Virus record (IMG/VR): IMGVR_UViG_3300027721_000001
Coordinates: 1 to 45,490 of that record
Reading direction: 5' to 3' (one strand)
Length of the DNA stretch: 45,490 nucleotides
DNA from: a virus
Shown: positions 8,865-16,411 of the stretch, one piece after another
Position numbering within the stretch: position 1 is the first letter of the stretch
Layout: each line of letters opens with the position of its first letter
Program-made: the position numbers and the translations under genes
Notes under the pieces: model-generated
Seen by the model: the letters and a program-made list of their open reading frames with translations, nothing else
Told to the model about the DNA's origin: nothing
The model's database searches: none

Positions 8865-9313
8865 CTGCCGCCTCCAATGGCATAGTGCAGAATCAGCAGG
8901 GCGTCGCAGTTGCGAAGCGTCACGTCTAGGTGCGGATACAATTCCTGGGCCTTGCTTCGAAGTTTGCGTTTCCATTCTGGTCCTGTTCCACATGATTTAC
9001 GTCCTCCAAGTCCAAGCGGATCTTGCCAGATTTTCGGTTCTACGCGGTGAAGCGCATAACCTTGAGCGTAGGCCAACCCTTGGATAATTCCGTAGTTCTC
9101 ATGTAGCGTGGCAACGCTTGCAGCAGGAGTCAGCTTGCTCACGAACTTGGGAACTTTCTCAATCCACAATTGGGACTCAGTAACTTTGAATCCGAGTAAA
9201 AGCTGGTGCATGTCAGGCACCGAATCTGGCATCGGGAACAGGAGAATTCCGTCCCTTGTGTGAACCGCAAAGCCGCCTCCAACCCCTGGGTCTACCGCAA
9301 TTATTGTTTTCAT
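8861..9313 (-). CDS. RuvC-like Holliday junction resolvase (150 aa)
   Basis: A RuvC/RNase H-like fold is suggested by IAVDPGVGGGFAV (catalytic Asp near residue 8), IEKVP (Glu 52) and NCDALLIL (Asp 137), with the order and spacing usual for RuvC. The length fits phage RuvC proteins. It would cut branched DNA made by the RecE/RecT-type recombination genes in the same block. It follows the HNH gene with a short overlap. Confidence 0.85.
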   Translation of the reverse strand: MKTIIAVDPGVGGGFAVHTRDGILLFPMPDSVPDMHQLLLGFKVTESQLWIEKVPKFVSKLTPAASVATLHENYGIIQGLAYAQGYALHRVEPKIWQDPLGLGGRKSCGTGPEWKRKLRSKAQELYPHLDVTLRNCDALLILHYAIGGGR

Positions 9314-9873
9314 GCTGTTGTCAGTTTGTTCTCAGTTTTTGTTTCTGGATATTTCCGATGGTGAATGTTGTGGCATTTTCTGCACAAAAATCTAACCGAG
9401 AGCCACTGTCCCTGCTCGTAACTGTCGTGATGCGCCTCTGGTTTACAATGAACCCCACACGCCGAGCAGTATTCCGGCCTTACAATTTCTCCAGCCTTAA
9501 TAGCCTTCTTAACAGCAATCCTGGCAAGCTCTCGGTCTGCATGCTTAAGTTTTGAAAGTTTGCATCCCATTCTTGTCTGATCCTTAAATCTTTGGAATTT
9601 AATAGGATCGAGTTTTATTTTTGAGCGTCTGTCTCGTGAATGCTCTCTAATTTTTGATGCGTGAACCGCGTTGTAAACAGACTGATACTGCCGAAGTTTT
9701 TCCCTGTTTTTTTGTCGGTAATCAGCAGATTTCTGCAAAATCAAATCTCGGTTTTCAAAAAATCTATTTGAAACGCACACCTTGCACCAATCTTGCCTTC
9801 CGTCTTTTCTCCTCTTGTTGAGAGAGAAGGCTTCAATTTGCTTTTCTGCATTGCACTTTGAGCAGGTCTTCAT
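9310..9873 (-). CDS. HNH-type homing endonuclease with zinc motifs (187 aa)
   Basis: The N-terminus carries CSKC (residues 4-7) and CKVC (30-33), a zinc knuckle. The middle is a basic helical stretch. The C-terminus has YCSACGVHCKPEAHHDSY and FLCRKCHNIHH, the layout of a zinc-bound HNH nuclease with paired histidines. It sits between SSB and RuvC-like genes and looks more A/T-rich than they do, so it is probably a mobile insertion. Its start lies 3 bases after the SSB stop. Confidence 0.85.
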   Translation of the reverse strand: MKTCSKCNAEKQIEAFSLNKRRKDGRQDWCKVCVSNRFFENRDLILQKSADYRQKNREKLRQYQSVYNAVHASKIREHSRDRRSKIKLDPIKFQRFKDQTRMGCKLSKLKHADRELARIAVKKAIKAGEIVRPEYCSACGVHCKPEAHHDSYEQGQWLSVRFLCRKCHNIHHRKYPETKTENKLTTA

Positions 9874-9876
9874 AAA

Positions 9877-10239
9877 TCAGTAACATAGCACGGTTATTTG
9901 TTCGGCAGCGATTCGAACGGCTGATTTCGTGTCACCACCGTCCGACCACTTCTCAACCTTCACACGGCCTTTGACACGCACCAGCGCGCCATTGGCGACT
10001 TCCATAATCTTCTCAGCCACCTGCCCCCATGAGGACAGTTCGAACTCATCGAAGTCTTCGTGGAATCGGCCATCCGCATCCGTCCAATGGCGAGCGACGG
10101 ATATAACGCGGCGCACCATAAGCGCACCTGTTTTGGTTTCTGTTTGACGGCTGATACCTCGAAGTTCGCCGATCAGATAAACCACGTTCTCTGTGGGCGT
10201 GGCTGTTTCGTTTGTTGTCGTTGTAATTGATGCACTCAT
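9877..10239 (-). CDS. ssb: Single-stranded DNA-binding protein, OB fold (120 aa)
   Basis: The segments VVYLIGELRGIS, RVISVARHWTDADGRFHEDFDEFELSSWGQVAE and LVRVKGRVKVEKWSDGG follow the strand order of bacterial SSB proteins. The acidic C-terminal tail (DDxIPF) that recruits partners is missing; the protein ends QITVLCY. I chose ATG 10239, overlapping the helicase stop as ATGA. It would coat ssDNA in replication and recombination. Confidence 0.88.
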   Translation of the reverse strand: MSASITTTTNETATPTENVVYLIGELRGISRQTETKTGALMVRRVISVARHWTDADGRFHEDFDEFELSSWGQVAEKIMEVANGALVRVKGRVKVEKWSDGGDTKSAVRIAAEQITVLCY

Positions 10240-11315
10240 TGGAGGAAGACGCAACCTAGTTCTCGGTAGCATTTCATTCGCTTTTTCGAGTGAAACGCTC
10301 CGATGGGGTGGAACTTGTCAGAGAAGTCTACGATTGTCGCACAGTTTTTGGTTTCTGTTTTTCGCAATGCGCGACTCGCCCTCTGAATCGTCTTCTGCGA
10401 CGACCGACCGCCGCTCACCATGATGAGCAATTCGACATTCGGCAGATCGAGTCCTTCGTCGGCCAGACTTGTGGCAATCATGGTTCGCAGATTACCGGCC
10501 TTGAACTCCTCCATCGCGGCCTTGCGCTGCTTCTTCGCAATCTTGGAATGGACGAGCAGAGAATTCGGAATGCGCTTTTCGTAGTCCTCGCCCAGCGTGA
10601 TGCGAGGGATGAGGATAAGCGTCTGCATGTCGAGGTGGTCCAGCGCGTAGTTTATGGCGTAATCGTTGCGCTCACGGTTCTCGCAGATGCCGATTTCAAC
10701 GAGCGATTCCCAGGCGCACATGCGTTTTAATTCGTCATCACTTATCCGCATATACCGCCGTCTTGTTACAAACAGCCGGTCGATGTTGTCATCGATCTTC
10801 TGCTTCAGATTCAGATCAGTTGCGTCGGAGAGTTCGAGATAAGCGTCGGCCAATGAATCGCCGATGTCGCTGCGTTTGATTTCGTAGACTCGCTGGTTGA
10901 ACAGCTCCTTGATGACAATATTACGATCCTCGTTGTCACTCCACGGCGTGGCGTCAAAACCATAACGCTCTCCGTCACAGGATTCGATGATGCGTCGCCA
11001 TCCAGCAGCGGGGCTGTGCTTCGCTTCGTCAACGATCAGTATGTCCTTCTTGCTAAAGTCCACTGACTCATGCGGACAACGCACCTCAACTACCTCGTCA
11101 GGTACACCGGCAACGCGGAGCGATGTGCGCGCTTGCTGACATGTCTCGCGTGTTGGGGCGAGCCAGCCAAACCTCCATCCCGGTCGTCCTTTCTCAAAGT
11201 GCTTGATGATGCTCGCGGCAATCCAGGTCTTGCCACTCCCTGCCGGAGCGATGATCAGACCATCGCTAGTTTTGGCCCACTCTACTGCTTTCTGTTGGTA
11301 TTCTCTTAGATTCAT
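10236..11315 (-). CDS. Superfamily II DNA helicase (359 aa)
   Basis: Clear helicase motifs: Walker A APAGSGKT (23-30), Ia-like WLAPTRETCQQ (51-61), motif II DEAK (96-99), motif III DATPW (121-125), and the second lobe with SLADEGLDLPNVELLI and motif VI QRASRALR. It is compact, like the UvsW/RAD25-type helicases of phages. It likely remodels branched or displaced DNA, and its tight linkage to SSB fits that. An 82-base leader with a hairpin precedes it. Confidence 0.92.
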   Translation of the reverse strand: MNLREYQQKAVEWAKTSDGLIIAPAGSGKTWIAASIIKHFEKGRPGWRFGWLAPTRETCQQARTSLRVAGVPDEVVEVRCPHESVDFSKKDILIVDEAKHSPAAGWRRIIESCDGERYGFDATPWSDNEDRNIVIKELFNQRVYEIKRSDIGDSLADAYLELSDATDLNLKQKIDDNIDRLFVTRRRYMRISDDELKRMCAWESLVEIGICENRERNDYAINYALDHLDMQTLILIPRITLGEDYEKRIPNSLLVHSKIAKKQRKAAMEEFKAGNLRTMIATSLADEGLDLPNVELLIMVSGGRSSQKTIQRASRALRKTETKNCATIVDFSDKFHPIGAFHSKKRMKCYRELGCVFLQ

Positions 11316-11372
11316 AGTTTTAGGAAATTTGTCCCTCCGACCGCCGCTTCATGACGGCCAGAGGGTGTTGTC

Positions 11373-11388
11373 CGTACCACACGGTACG
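11373..11388 (-). other. Hairpin in helicase leader
   Basis: A perfect 6-bp stem (CGTACC/GGTACG) with loop GTGT on the minus strand lies in the gap between the ribbon-helix-helix gene and the helicase, about 58 bases before the helicase start. There is no U-run, so it is not an intrinsic terminator. A similar hairpin with a GTGT loop precedes the capsid gene. Confidence 0.5.
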
Positions 11389-11397
11389 AATCGCTTA

Positions 11398-11583
11398 CTA
11401 ATGGGTGACTGCCGTCAAGGATGCGCTTACTTGCGTCGTATTGCTCATCTTTGCCAGCAGTTCTCTCACCGCTTTTTCAGCGAGAAATCCGATCTTGATT
11501 CCATGCTTTTCGCTAACAGCGCGCAGCTCGGAATGAAGTTCTGAGTCGATTGTGATGACTGTGCTTTTCTTTTTAACCTTCAT
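11398..11583 (-). CDS. Ribbon-helix-helix-like DNA-binding protein (61 aa)
   Basis: A basic start is followed by STVITIDSELHSELRAVSEKHGIKIGFLAEKAVRELL: one strand and two helices, as in ribbon-helix-helix repressors that bind DNA as dimers. It lies directly before the helicase gene and could control this block. The start overlaps the previous stop (ATGA). A second such protein is at 14290. Confidence 0.72.
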   Translation of the reverse strand: MKVKKKSTVITIDSELHSELRAVSEKHGIKIGFLAEKAVRELLAKMSNTTQVSASLTAVTH

Positions 11584-11798
11584 GGTTTCTCCGTAAGTGA
11601 CTTGATGTATCGGTTCCTCTCAGCCGGTTTGGCGTCGATGATGTACTGTAAAGCTCCGCAAGCATTCACGCTCGCAGTGTGTTCCCAGTCCTCTTTGTTA
11701 TCGTAGTACTCATGCCACCGCTCGCTGGGTGCGACGACGATTTGCTTGGTTCGCTTGTGACGGAACACGAATGCGGCAGGGCCGATGGGTACAATCAT
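11580..11798 (-). CDS. Hypothetical protein (72 aa)
   Basis: Start ATG 11798 (MIVPIGPAAF) is preceded by GGAGGG and overlaps the previous stop as ATGA. The protein has a beta-like N-terminus and a segment RWHEYYDNKEDWEH. No family recognised. Confidence 0.68.
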   Translation of the reverse strand: MIVPIGPAAFVFRHKRTKQIVVAPSERWHEYYDNKEDWEHTASVNACGALQYIIDAKPAERNRYIKSLTEKP

Positions 11799-11998
11799 CT
11801 TCCCTCCAACCATTTCTCCAAGTCGTGGAGTTCATCCACTTTGGCTTCGAGTTCTTTGATCCGGTCGTTTAGACGATTGAGTTCTTGCACGATGCCCCGT
11901 GGGCGGACGTCGCTAAGGAACTTACCGTCTGGAGTTTTGATGCTGAATCCGTTCAAAGGAGGCATTCGTCGCAATACGATGTGGGTGTAGCGTTTCAC
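11795..11998 (-). CDS. Coiled-coil small protein, GTG start (67 aa)
   Basis: GTG 11998 overlaps the previous stop as GTGA, with GGAGGG upstream. The N-terminal half is basic and strand-like (IVLRRMPPLNGFSIKTPDG). Residues 35-67 form a heptad-like helix (ELNRLNDRIKELEAKVDEL). Function unknown; probably oligomeric. Confidence 0.65.
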   Translation of the reverse strand: MKRYTHIVLRRMPPLNGFSIKTPDGKFLSDVRPRGIVQELNRLNDRIKELEAKVDELHDLEKWLEGR

Positions 11999-12201
11999 GG
12001 CAACGGCCCTCCGTTCTCCCACAGCAGCAGATCGGCGCGGAGAGCGTCGTTCTCTCGCTCTAGTTGGGTGATGCGCATGTGCTGCTCCGCTAGTCGCTCC
12101 GCTGCTTCAGCGACTGCTGCGTTGGCCACGCCGTCCTCGGATTGAATATCCTGAGACAATATCCGCATGGCTGCGATTAGTGTTTCGGTTGAGGTTCTCA
12201 C
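11995..12201 (-). CDS. Coiled-coil protein, paralogue of the gene at 12392 (68 aa)
   Basis: GTG 12201 overlaps the previous stop as GTGA and follows a GGAGGCC ribosome-binding site. The first 50 residues match those of the protein at 12392 (TSTETLI-AMRILS-DIQS-DGVANAA-AEAA-RL-EQ), and the DNA is also nearly identical for about 80 bases. It is a recent tandem duplicate. The rest is a coiled coil. Function unknown. Confidence 0.7.
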   Translation of the reverse strand: MRTSTETLIAAMRILSQDIQSEDGVANAAVAEAAERLAEQHMRITQLERENDALRADLLLWENGGPLP

Positions 12202-12395
12202 GGCTTGGCCTCCTTGATGATTAGAAGTACACCCATGTAAACCATCCAAACGGCTCCGATCGGTATCAGCCAAAACAGCCGGAAGATCTGTCCAAAGTCA
12301 TACTGCCCGCTGGAACGGTATGGCCTGAACATGACGCACAACATAATTACTGTAATAAGTATTGGTATGATCCACGATTTGATTGTGATAGTCAC
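12198..12395 (-). CDS. Two-helix membrane protein (65 aa)
   Basis: GTG 12395 overlaps the previous stop as GTGA after a GGAGGCC site. Two hydrophobic segments are clear: residues 7-24 (SWIIPILITVIMLCVMF) and 39-60 (LFWLIPIGAVWMVYMGVLLII), with a short basic loop. It is inserted between two duplicated genes. The role is unknown; holin-like topology is possible but its early position argues against it. Confidence 0.65.
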   Translation of the reverse strand: MTITIKSWIIPILITVIMLCVMFRPYRSSGQYDFGQIFRLFWLIPIGAVWMVYMGVLLIIKEAKP

Positions 12396-12661
12396 GGCTT
12401 GGCCTCCTTGGCTTTTTCAATCAACGCAACTACCGGACATGGTTCGCCGTATTTGTGTTGATGTTTTTTTGAATGATGAACCCATGAGCAGTGAAGTACT
12501 ACTAAGTCCAAAGCCTCCTCCAGCCGCTTGATGCGGTCTTGTTGTTCTTCCAGTCGCTGCGCTGCTTCAGCAATCGCTGCGTTTGCCACGCCATCGTCGG
12601 ATTGAATATCGGATGACAATATCCGCATGGCTTTGATCAGTGTTTCGGTTGAGGTTCTCAT
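12392..12661 (-). CDS. Coiled-coil protein, duplicated N-terminus (89 aa)
   Basis: The first 50 residues are shared with the protein at 11995. A helical middle (QRLEEQQDRIKRLEEAL) is followed by a Cys/His-containing end (HCSWVHHSKKHQHKYGEPCP) that could bind metal and is absent from the paralogue. It ends KEAKP, as do two other proteins nearby, because the last codons contain the ribosome-binding site for the next gene. Confidence 0.7.
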   Translation of the reverse strand: MRTSTETLIKAMRILSSDIQSDDGVANAAIAEAAQRLEEQQDRIKRLEEALDLVVLHCSWVHHSKKHQHKYGEPCPVVALIEKAKEAKP

Positions 12662-12849
12662 TGCTTTGACTTCATGGTTGGTAATTCGATCAACGAATCA
12701 TCTCCGAAGCAGTCCGAGTAATCATCGGCATGATCGTAACAGAACGTCGCGCATGTTTCAGGGCAACGATGCGTGGCCGGTGCGCCACATTCGGCAACGA
12801 TGTCGCCGTGAGTCAGAATCCAACAACATCTCGGAATGCTCGCGCTCAC
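12658..12849 (-). CDS. Cys/His-rich small protein, GTG start (63 aa)
   Basis: GTG 12849 overlaps the previous stop as GTGA; ATG 12915 is possible but lies deep inside the previous gene. Eight Cys and three His residues (RCCWILTHG, CGAPATHRCPETCATFCYDH, DC) look like a one- or two-zinc finger. No family named. Unknown function. Confidence 0.62.
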   Translation of the reverse strand: MSASIPRCCWILTHGDIVAECGAPATHRCPETCATFCYDHADDYSDCFGDDSLIELPTMKSKQ

Positions 12850-13106
12850 TGCTTGTCCTCCATGGCATCGCTCCAGTTGAGTAAGATCGTGATTGGGGTT
12901 TCTCTTTCGATCCATGAATACAGGCCGTCGCCCGCCTCCTCCAACCGCTTGATGCGCTCTTGAAGCCGCAGGTTTGCTTCATCCAACAATTGCTGCTGAC
13001 GGATGATTGTATTGGCTGCGGTGAGGTCGCGTTCGAGACTCCTGCACAGCATGCCGAGTTCGGCCACGTTGTGCGGAGTGCTGTCTGATATTGGGGTGTC
13101 GCTCAT
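12846..13106 (-). CDS. Coiled-coil small protein (86 aa)
   Basis: Start ATG 13106 (MSDTPISDST) overlaps the previous stop and follows a GGGGGCGAA junction. Residues 20-65 form a long helix (LCRSLERDLTAANTIIRQQQ and on to RIKRLEEAG). No known domain. It resembles other short helical proteins in this part of the early block. Confidence 0.68.
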   Translation of the reverse strand: MSDTPISDSTPHNVAELGMLCRSLERDLTAANTIIRQQQLLDEANLRLQERIKRLEEAGDGLYSWIERETPITILLNWSDAMEDKQ

Positions 13107-13474
13107 TTCGCCCCCTTCCATTTTCCAATCGTGCGAAGGAAAGCCTCTGCTCGTTGGGCTGCGGTGGCGTGAGATAGACACATCAAATGATCATCTGGAG
13201 TGCCTTTGTCCCATCGGAATCCTCGCGCTGAACAGACGATGCCAACGAGTTGGTTTGTAAACTCCATCGCTTTTCCGGTGTCCCAAAACACCTTCTCCGC
13301 ATCGTGCATGGCGTTGAGGTCGAACGGGTAGTTCGGGACATCGACACACACATCAAATTCGCTTGGTGTGCCTTTATGTCGTGTCGTAACTCCCCACACC
13401 CTTCCGGAACCTGCATCCACATTCTTCCACCCACACGCTTCCGCGATAGCAATACGCTGTGCTTCTGGTGTCAC
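13103..13474 (-). CDS. Conserved phage hypothetical protein (123 aa)
   Basis: GTG 13474 overlaps the previous stop as GTGA with GGAGGCC upstream. The segments IAIAEACGWKN, PFDLNAMHDAEK and ATAAQRAEAFLRTIGKW recur, as far as I recall, in hypothetical proteins of many unrelated phages. No catalytic motif is evident. Confidence 0.75.
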   Translation of the reverse strand: MTPEAQRIAIAEACGWKNVDAGSGRVWGVTTRHKGTPSEFDVCVDVPNYPFDLNAMHDAEKVFWDTGKAMEFTNQLVGIVCSARGFRWDKGTPDDHLMCLSHATAAQRAEAFLRTIGKWKGAK

Positions 13475-13752
13475 GGCTTGGCCTCCCTCGCTTTGAGCAT
13501 CGCGTCGGCCACTGCGTATGCATCTTTGGCCGCTTTATTCCATGCATCTTTGCCTTCGTAATAGCCAACATCGACTGATTGTCCTGCTAGATTCCCCTGC
13601 AACGCAGCCGCCGCGAAGTAGTCTCTGACAGTGATGCCAGATCTCGAACCGTAATGGGTCATGCAAGGTTGACCGTCTTGGTAGAATCCATGCGTTGTCG
13701 CGGTTGCAGCAGTTGGAAACGCCGGTCCTCCGTCGTTGATTGGTGCGCTCAT
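13471..13752 (-). CDS. Conserved phage hypothetical protein (93 aa)
   Basis: Start ATG 13752 (MSAPINDGGPAFP) overlaps the previous stop and follows GGAGGCGAA. The pattern INDGGPAFP, GITVRDYFAAAALQG and AYAVADAMLKAR is common in small phage proteins of unknown function. Its last codons hold the ribosome-binding site for the next gene. Confidence 0.78.
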   Translation of the reverse strand: MSAPINDGGPAFPTAATATTHGFYQDGQPCMTHYGSRSGITVRDYFAAAALQGNLAGQSVDVGYYEGKDAWNKAAKDAYAVADAMLKAREAKP

Positions 13753-14099
13753 TTCGCCTCCTCCATCACCCCGCACGGGTGCCATGTTTTGCCGCCGTCG
13801 GTGGAGTGTTCGATGGTTTCAAGCAATTTCATCCGATCATTATCAGTTCCTGTGTTACCCGCCAGCCATCGGTGGCTTGGATCCAGCTTGCTACGCATTT
13901 GCGCCCCCAGCGGCACCTCATCCGCAGTCCACGGGCGGAGGACAGGGGTGGGTTTGATGTGGTACATTTTTGTGTCGTTACCCCAGTTCCAATACGGATC
14001 ATCTGCTGTTACACCAGGTGTACGCATTGATATCACTTCCTTCCCATCCACAAATGCCTGCATGACGCGGATGGCTTCTTTGGTTTGTTCGATGTTCAT
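13749..14099 (-). CDS. Hypothetical protein (116 aa)
   Basis: A helical start (TKEAIRVMQAFVDGKEV) is followed by a Trp-rich region (DDPYWNWG, LRPWTADEVPLGAQMR) and the end STDGGKTWHPCGVMEEAK. The WTADEVPLGA motif appears in other phage hypotheticals with unknown role. The start overlaps the previous stop (ATGA) after GGAGGAAACGAA. Confidence 0.7.
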   Translation of the reverse strand: MNIEQTKEAIRVMQAFVDGKEVISMRTPGVTADDPYWNWGNDTKMYHIKPTPVLRPWTADEVPLGAQMRSKLDPSHRWLAGNTGTDNDRMKLLETIEHSTDGGKTWHPCGVMEEAK

Positions 14100-14293
14100 T
14101 TCGTTTCCTCCACCTTCACCATCGGAACGAAGTCAAGCCGGTTGCTCTCGTCGATTGCGATTCCCCAATTGTTCCTGCGGCAGGACAGTTCGGTGGCGTT
14201 GTAAACTTCCACCGCCTTCTCGTCCGGCAGGTAAATGGACAGTAGTCCTTTGAATGTTAGTCGTACCGTCTCTGATTTGTTTTGCTCGCTCAT
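14096..14293 (-). CDS. Hypothetical protein (65 aa)
   Basis: A strand-rich small protein (TVRLTFKGLLSIYLPDE, WGIAIDESNRLDFVPMV) with no motif recognised. Its start overlaps the stop of the small DNA-binding-like gene and follows the junction CAGGAGGCGAA. Confidence 0.66.
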   Translation of the reverse strand: MSEQNKSETVRLTFKGLLSIYLPDEKAVEVYNATELSCRRNNWGIAIDESNRLDFVPMVKVEETK

Positions 14294-14451
14294 TTCGCCT
14301 CCTGTCTCTTTAGATATTCACTGACCGCTTCGTCTGCTACGTATTGTAGTTTGTAGCCTTTCTTAACTGCATACTCTTTCAGTCTCTTGTGCGTGTCGTC
14401 TGACACGACAAACATCTTGGCAACGGGACGTTTGGGTTTGGGTTTGTTCAT
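14290..14451 (-). CDS. Ribbon-helix-helix-like DNA-binding protein (53 aa)
   Basis: ATG 14451 (MNKPKPKRPVAKMF) lies just after the ThyX stop. A basic arm is followed by KMFVVSDDTHKRLKEYAVKKGYKLQYVADEAVSEYL, a strand plus two helices as in ribbon-helix-helix proteins. It may regulate this operon. It is a cousin of the protein at 11398, with similar length and layout. Confidence 0.7.
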   Translation of the reverse strand: MNKPKPKRPVAKMFVVSDDTHKRLKEYAVKKGYKLQYVADEAVSEYLKRQEAK

Positions 14452-14452
14452 T

Positions 14453-15097
14453 TTATTCGCTCGTAATCGCTTCGTGAATGACCTGGAAATGCTCGGCAAA
14501 AATGCCGTCTCGAATGGCTAGCGCGATCTGGCGATGCTCCTTCTGCGTACCCTTCGCACACCGCTGCTCGAAGTAATGAATCCATGAGCGGATGTTGCCA
14601 GTCATGTACAGAGTCGTCTGCGTACAGAGCGGCAGGACCATTCGCGCTGTCTCGCGGCTCACACCCTCCTGGAGGAGCTGGCGATAGGTCTTGAATGCAA
14701 GATCGACAGACTTGGCCACCGCGTCGTACGCCCAGTCTTGATCGAACGAATCGCCACTTCCCTGGCGGTTGACTCGATCCTGAGTGCGAAGTTCGACCGG
14801 CTCCGGTGAATCACTCGGCGCATACCGTTGTGAAAATTCTTGGAAGCAGAACGAGCGATGGCGAATGATCTGAGCGGAGATGGCGCGGCTGGTCTGAATC
14901 TCGACCGTCATACTGGCCTGCTCGAAAATGCTCCAGTGGCCGTTCTTGATGCAGTAGGCCAGTAGTTTTGGAGCGGTGAGCAGACTCATCTGGTTCGACG
15001 GATTGCTGACTCGCGCTGCGAACGTGATGAAGTCGGATGCGGTCATATTACCGTCGCCGACAAGTGGTTTTGTGATTGCTGCGATTTTGACTTTCAT
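14453..15097 (-). CDS. thyX: Flavin-dependent thymidylate synthase ThyX (214 aa)
   Basis: The ThyX signature RHRSFCFQEFSQRY is at residues 79-92 and fits the family pattern RHRxxSxxxxSxR except for Cys in place of the first Ser. Further family segments are NGHWSIFEQASMTVEI and RQIALAIRDGIF. The enzyme makes dTMP from dUMP with FAD, NADPH and methylenetetrahydrofolate, supporting phage DNA synthesis. The length is normal. A 70-base gap separates it from the upstream ssDNA-binding candidate. Confidence 0.95.
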   Translation of the reverse strand: MKVKIAAITKPLVGDGNMTASDFITFAARVSNPSNQMSLLTAPKLLAYCIKNGHWSIFEQASMTVEIQTSRAISAQIIRHRSFCFQEFSQRYAPSDSPEPVELRTQDRVNRQGSGDSFDQDWAYDAVAKSVDLAFKTYRQLLQEGVSRETARMVLPLCTQTTLYMTGNIRSWIHYFEQRCAKGTQKEHRQIALAIRDGIFAEHFQVIHEAITSE

Positions 15098-15167
15098 GGA
15101 TGCGAATTGAATTCTTAGGTTTGAGCGTTAACTAGGAATGCGCTCCCCTCCCCCCGTCTTCCTTAGT

Positions 15168-15590
15168 TTAGAACGGTTTCTCCTCGGATTCTGAAGCGGC
15201 AACAGGCTTCATGCTCTTAACATCAAAGGTCGTCTTGTTCTCGCCATTCTGTTCGTACTTCCTGCTTTTAACAGTGATGGCCAACTCTAGGCCGATCATT
15301 GAGCGCAGGAAGTTGGCGTAGCTGCCCTTGACGCCGAGGAAGTCCACCTCGGTTCCATCCGGCACGTTGTGATTCGTCGCAGCAACCAACTGGTTGACGC
15401 GGAACCAGACGTTCTCCTGGTTGATGAAACGGTCGGCGATGCTCGATCCGTCCTCGGTTGCGAATGTCACCTTGCAGACCTCACGGCCCTTTGCATCGAG
15501 CGTTTCTTCGACCTTCATCACGGTGACGGTGTACTCGCCTTCAGCGTTGATGTAGCTGCCTCCGGCGTCCTTACGATTGACTTTGAACAT
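15168..15590 (-). CDS. ssDNA-binding-like protein, DUF669-type (140 aa)
   Basis: The segments GEYTVTVMKVEETLDAKGREVCKVTFATEDG and SIADRFINQENVWFRVNQLV match the style of DUF669 phage proteins that are thought to bind ssDNA beside RecT/RecE systems. The C-terminus ESEEKPF resembles the acidic, Phe-ending tail of SSB, which the other SSB candidate at 9877 lacks. It lies next to the exonuclease gene. Assignment is by pattern only. Confidence 0.68.
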   Translation of the reverse strand: MFKVNRKDAGGSYINAEGEYTVTVMKVEETLDAKGREVCKVTFATEDGSSIADRFINQENVWFRVNQLVAATNHNVPDGTEVDFLGVKGSYANFLRSMIGLELAITVKSRKYEQNGENKTTFDVKSMKPVAASESEEKPF

Positions 15591-15616
15591 ATTGTTTTAG
15601 GGATTTGGATTGTGGT

Positions 15617-16411
15617 CTAACTCTCGGATTTATTCAGCACCCATTTCGGGCATGAAAGTGTTTGCGTTGCTGTCGGATAGGCTGGCCAACTGTCCAGTGC
15701 GCGGCACTCGTGGAGCATTGAGATGGCTTTACGCCGCAGGTTCTCACCGGCCTGAAGCCACTCGATGTCCAGCTTGTAGATACCGACGGCATACGGCGCT
15801 TTGCGTTCGACGGCGACGAAGATGAAGTTCTCCGCTCCGGTCATCGCCAGATAGTGAGCGGCTTGGATGTGGTAGCCGAACGAGGTGATTGTGCGGCTGA
15901 ACGCTTCAGGCGATGCGTCGTCCGTTGTTTTCACATCGACTAGGGTGTGGTCCTCGACCCACAAATCGGGACGGGCTTTCAGAGGTAGGCCAGTCTCCTC
16001 ATCTTGAGCGAATACGCTCGCCTCGATCTTGTGTGGCAGGTTGATGATGTCCCAGAACGGATGGCGGCGGACACTGTTCGCGACGCCCTGGACATCAATG
16101 TCCTCGGCATGAGTCAGGTGGATGCGGCTCTTATGCTGCTCTTTCCACGCTTTACCCTCCTTGGTACGACCGTCGATGTCCGGTGGGACAACGGCGACAA
16201 CCTGAGAATAGAGTTGCGGCTCCAGAACAGCGGTATGAATCGCCGTGCCAAGCTGCATGGCTTTCGTCGGCTCCTGATGCTCCTCCAGCGCGGCTTTGTA
16301 GTGCGCCGGTGACTTGAGGATCTTGGTCATCATCGACTTTGAGAGAGCGTCAACGGCGTGATACTGGGCCGCTGGCATGTCGAAGTTAATGTGGCGGTTT
16401 TGGATGCTCAT
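15617..16411 (-). CDS. RecE-like exonuclease, PD-(D/E)XK fold (264 aa)
   Basis: Core motifs of phage RecE/YqaJ-type nucleases are present: GTAIHTAVLEP (56-66), KARPDLWVEDHTLVDVKTTDD (146-165) with the metal ligands Asp 149, Asp 159 and Lys 161, and FGYHIQAAHYL (178-188). It should resect double-stranded DNA 5' to 3' so that the RecT-like protein two genes upstream can anneal the exposed strands. Its start overlaps the previous stop (ATGA). Confidence 0.9.
   Translation of the reverse strand: MSIQNRHINFDMPAAQYHAVDALSKSMMTKILKSPAHYKAALEEHQEPTKAMQLGTAIHTAVLEPQLYSQVVAVVPPDIDGRTKEGKAWKEQHKSRIHLTHAEDIDVQGVANSVRRHPFWDIINLPHKIEASVFAQDEETGLPLKARPDLWVEDHTLVDVKTTDDASPEAFSRTITSFGYHIQAAHYLAMTGAENFIFVAVERKAPYAVGIYKLDIEWLQAGENLRRKAISMLHECRALDSWPAYPTATQTLSCPKWVLNKSES

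Larger units (their letters stand above)
12121..12665 (-). repeat. Duplicated gene start, two near-identical copies
   Basis: About 80 bases at 12121-12201 and at 12589-12665 are nearly identical and encode the shared N-terminus of the two coiled-coil proteins at 11995 and 12392. The membrane-protein gene lies between the copies. The pattern suggests a tandem duplication with one gene trapped in between. Confidence 0.8.
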
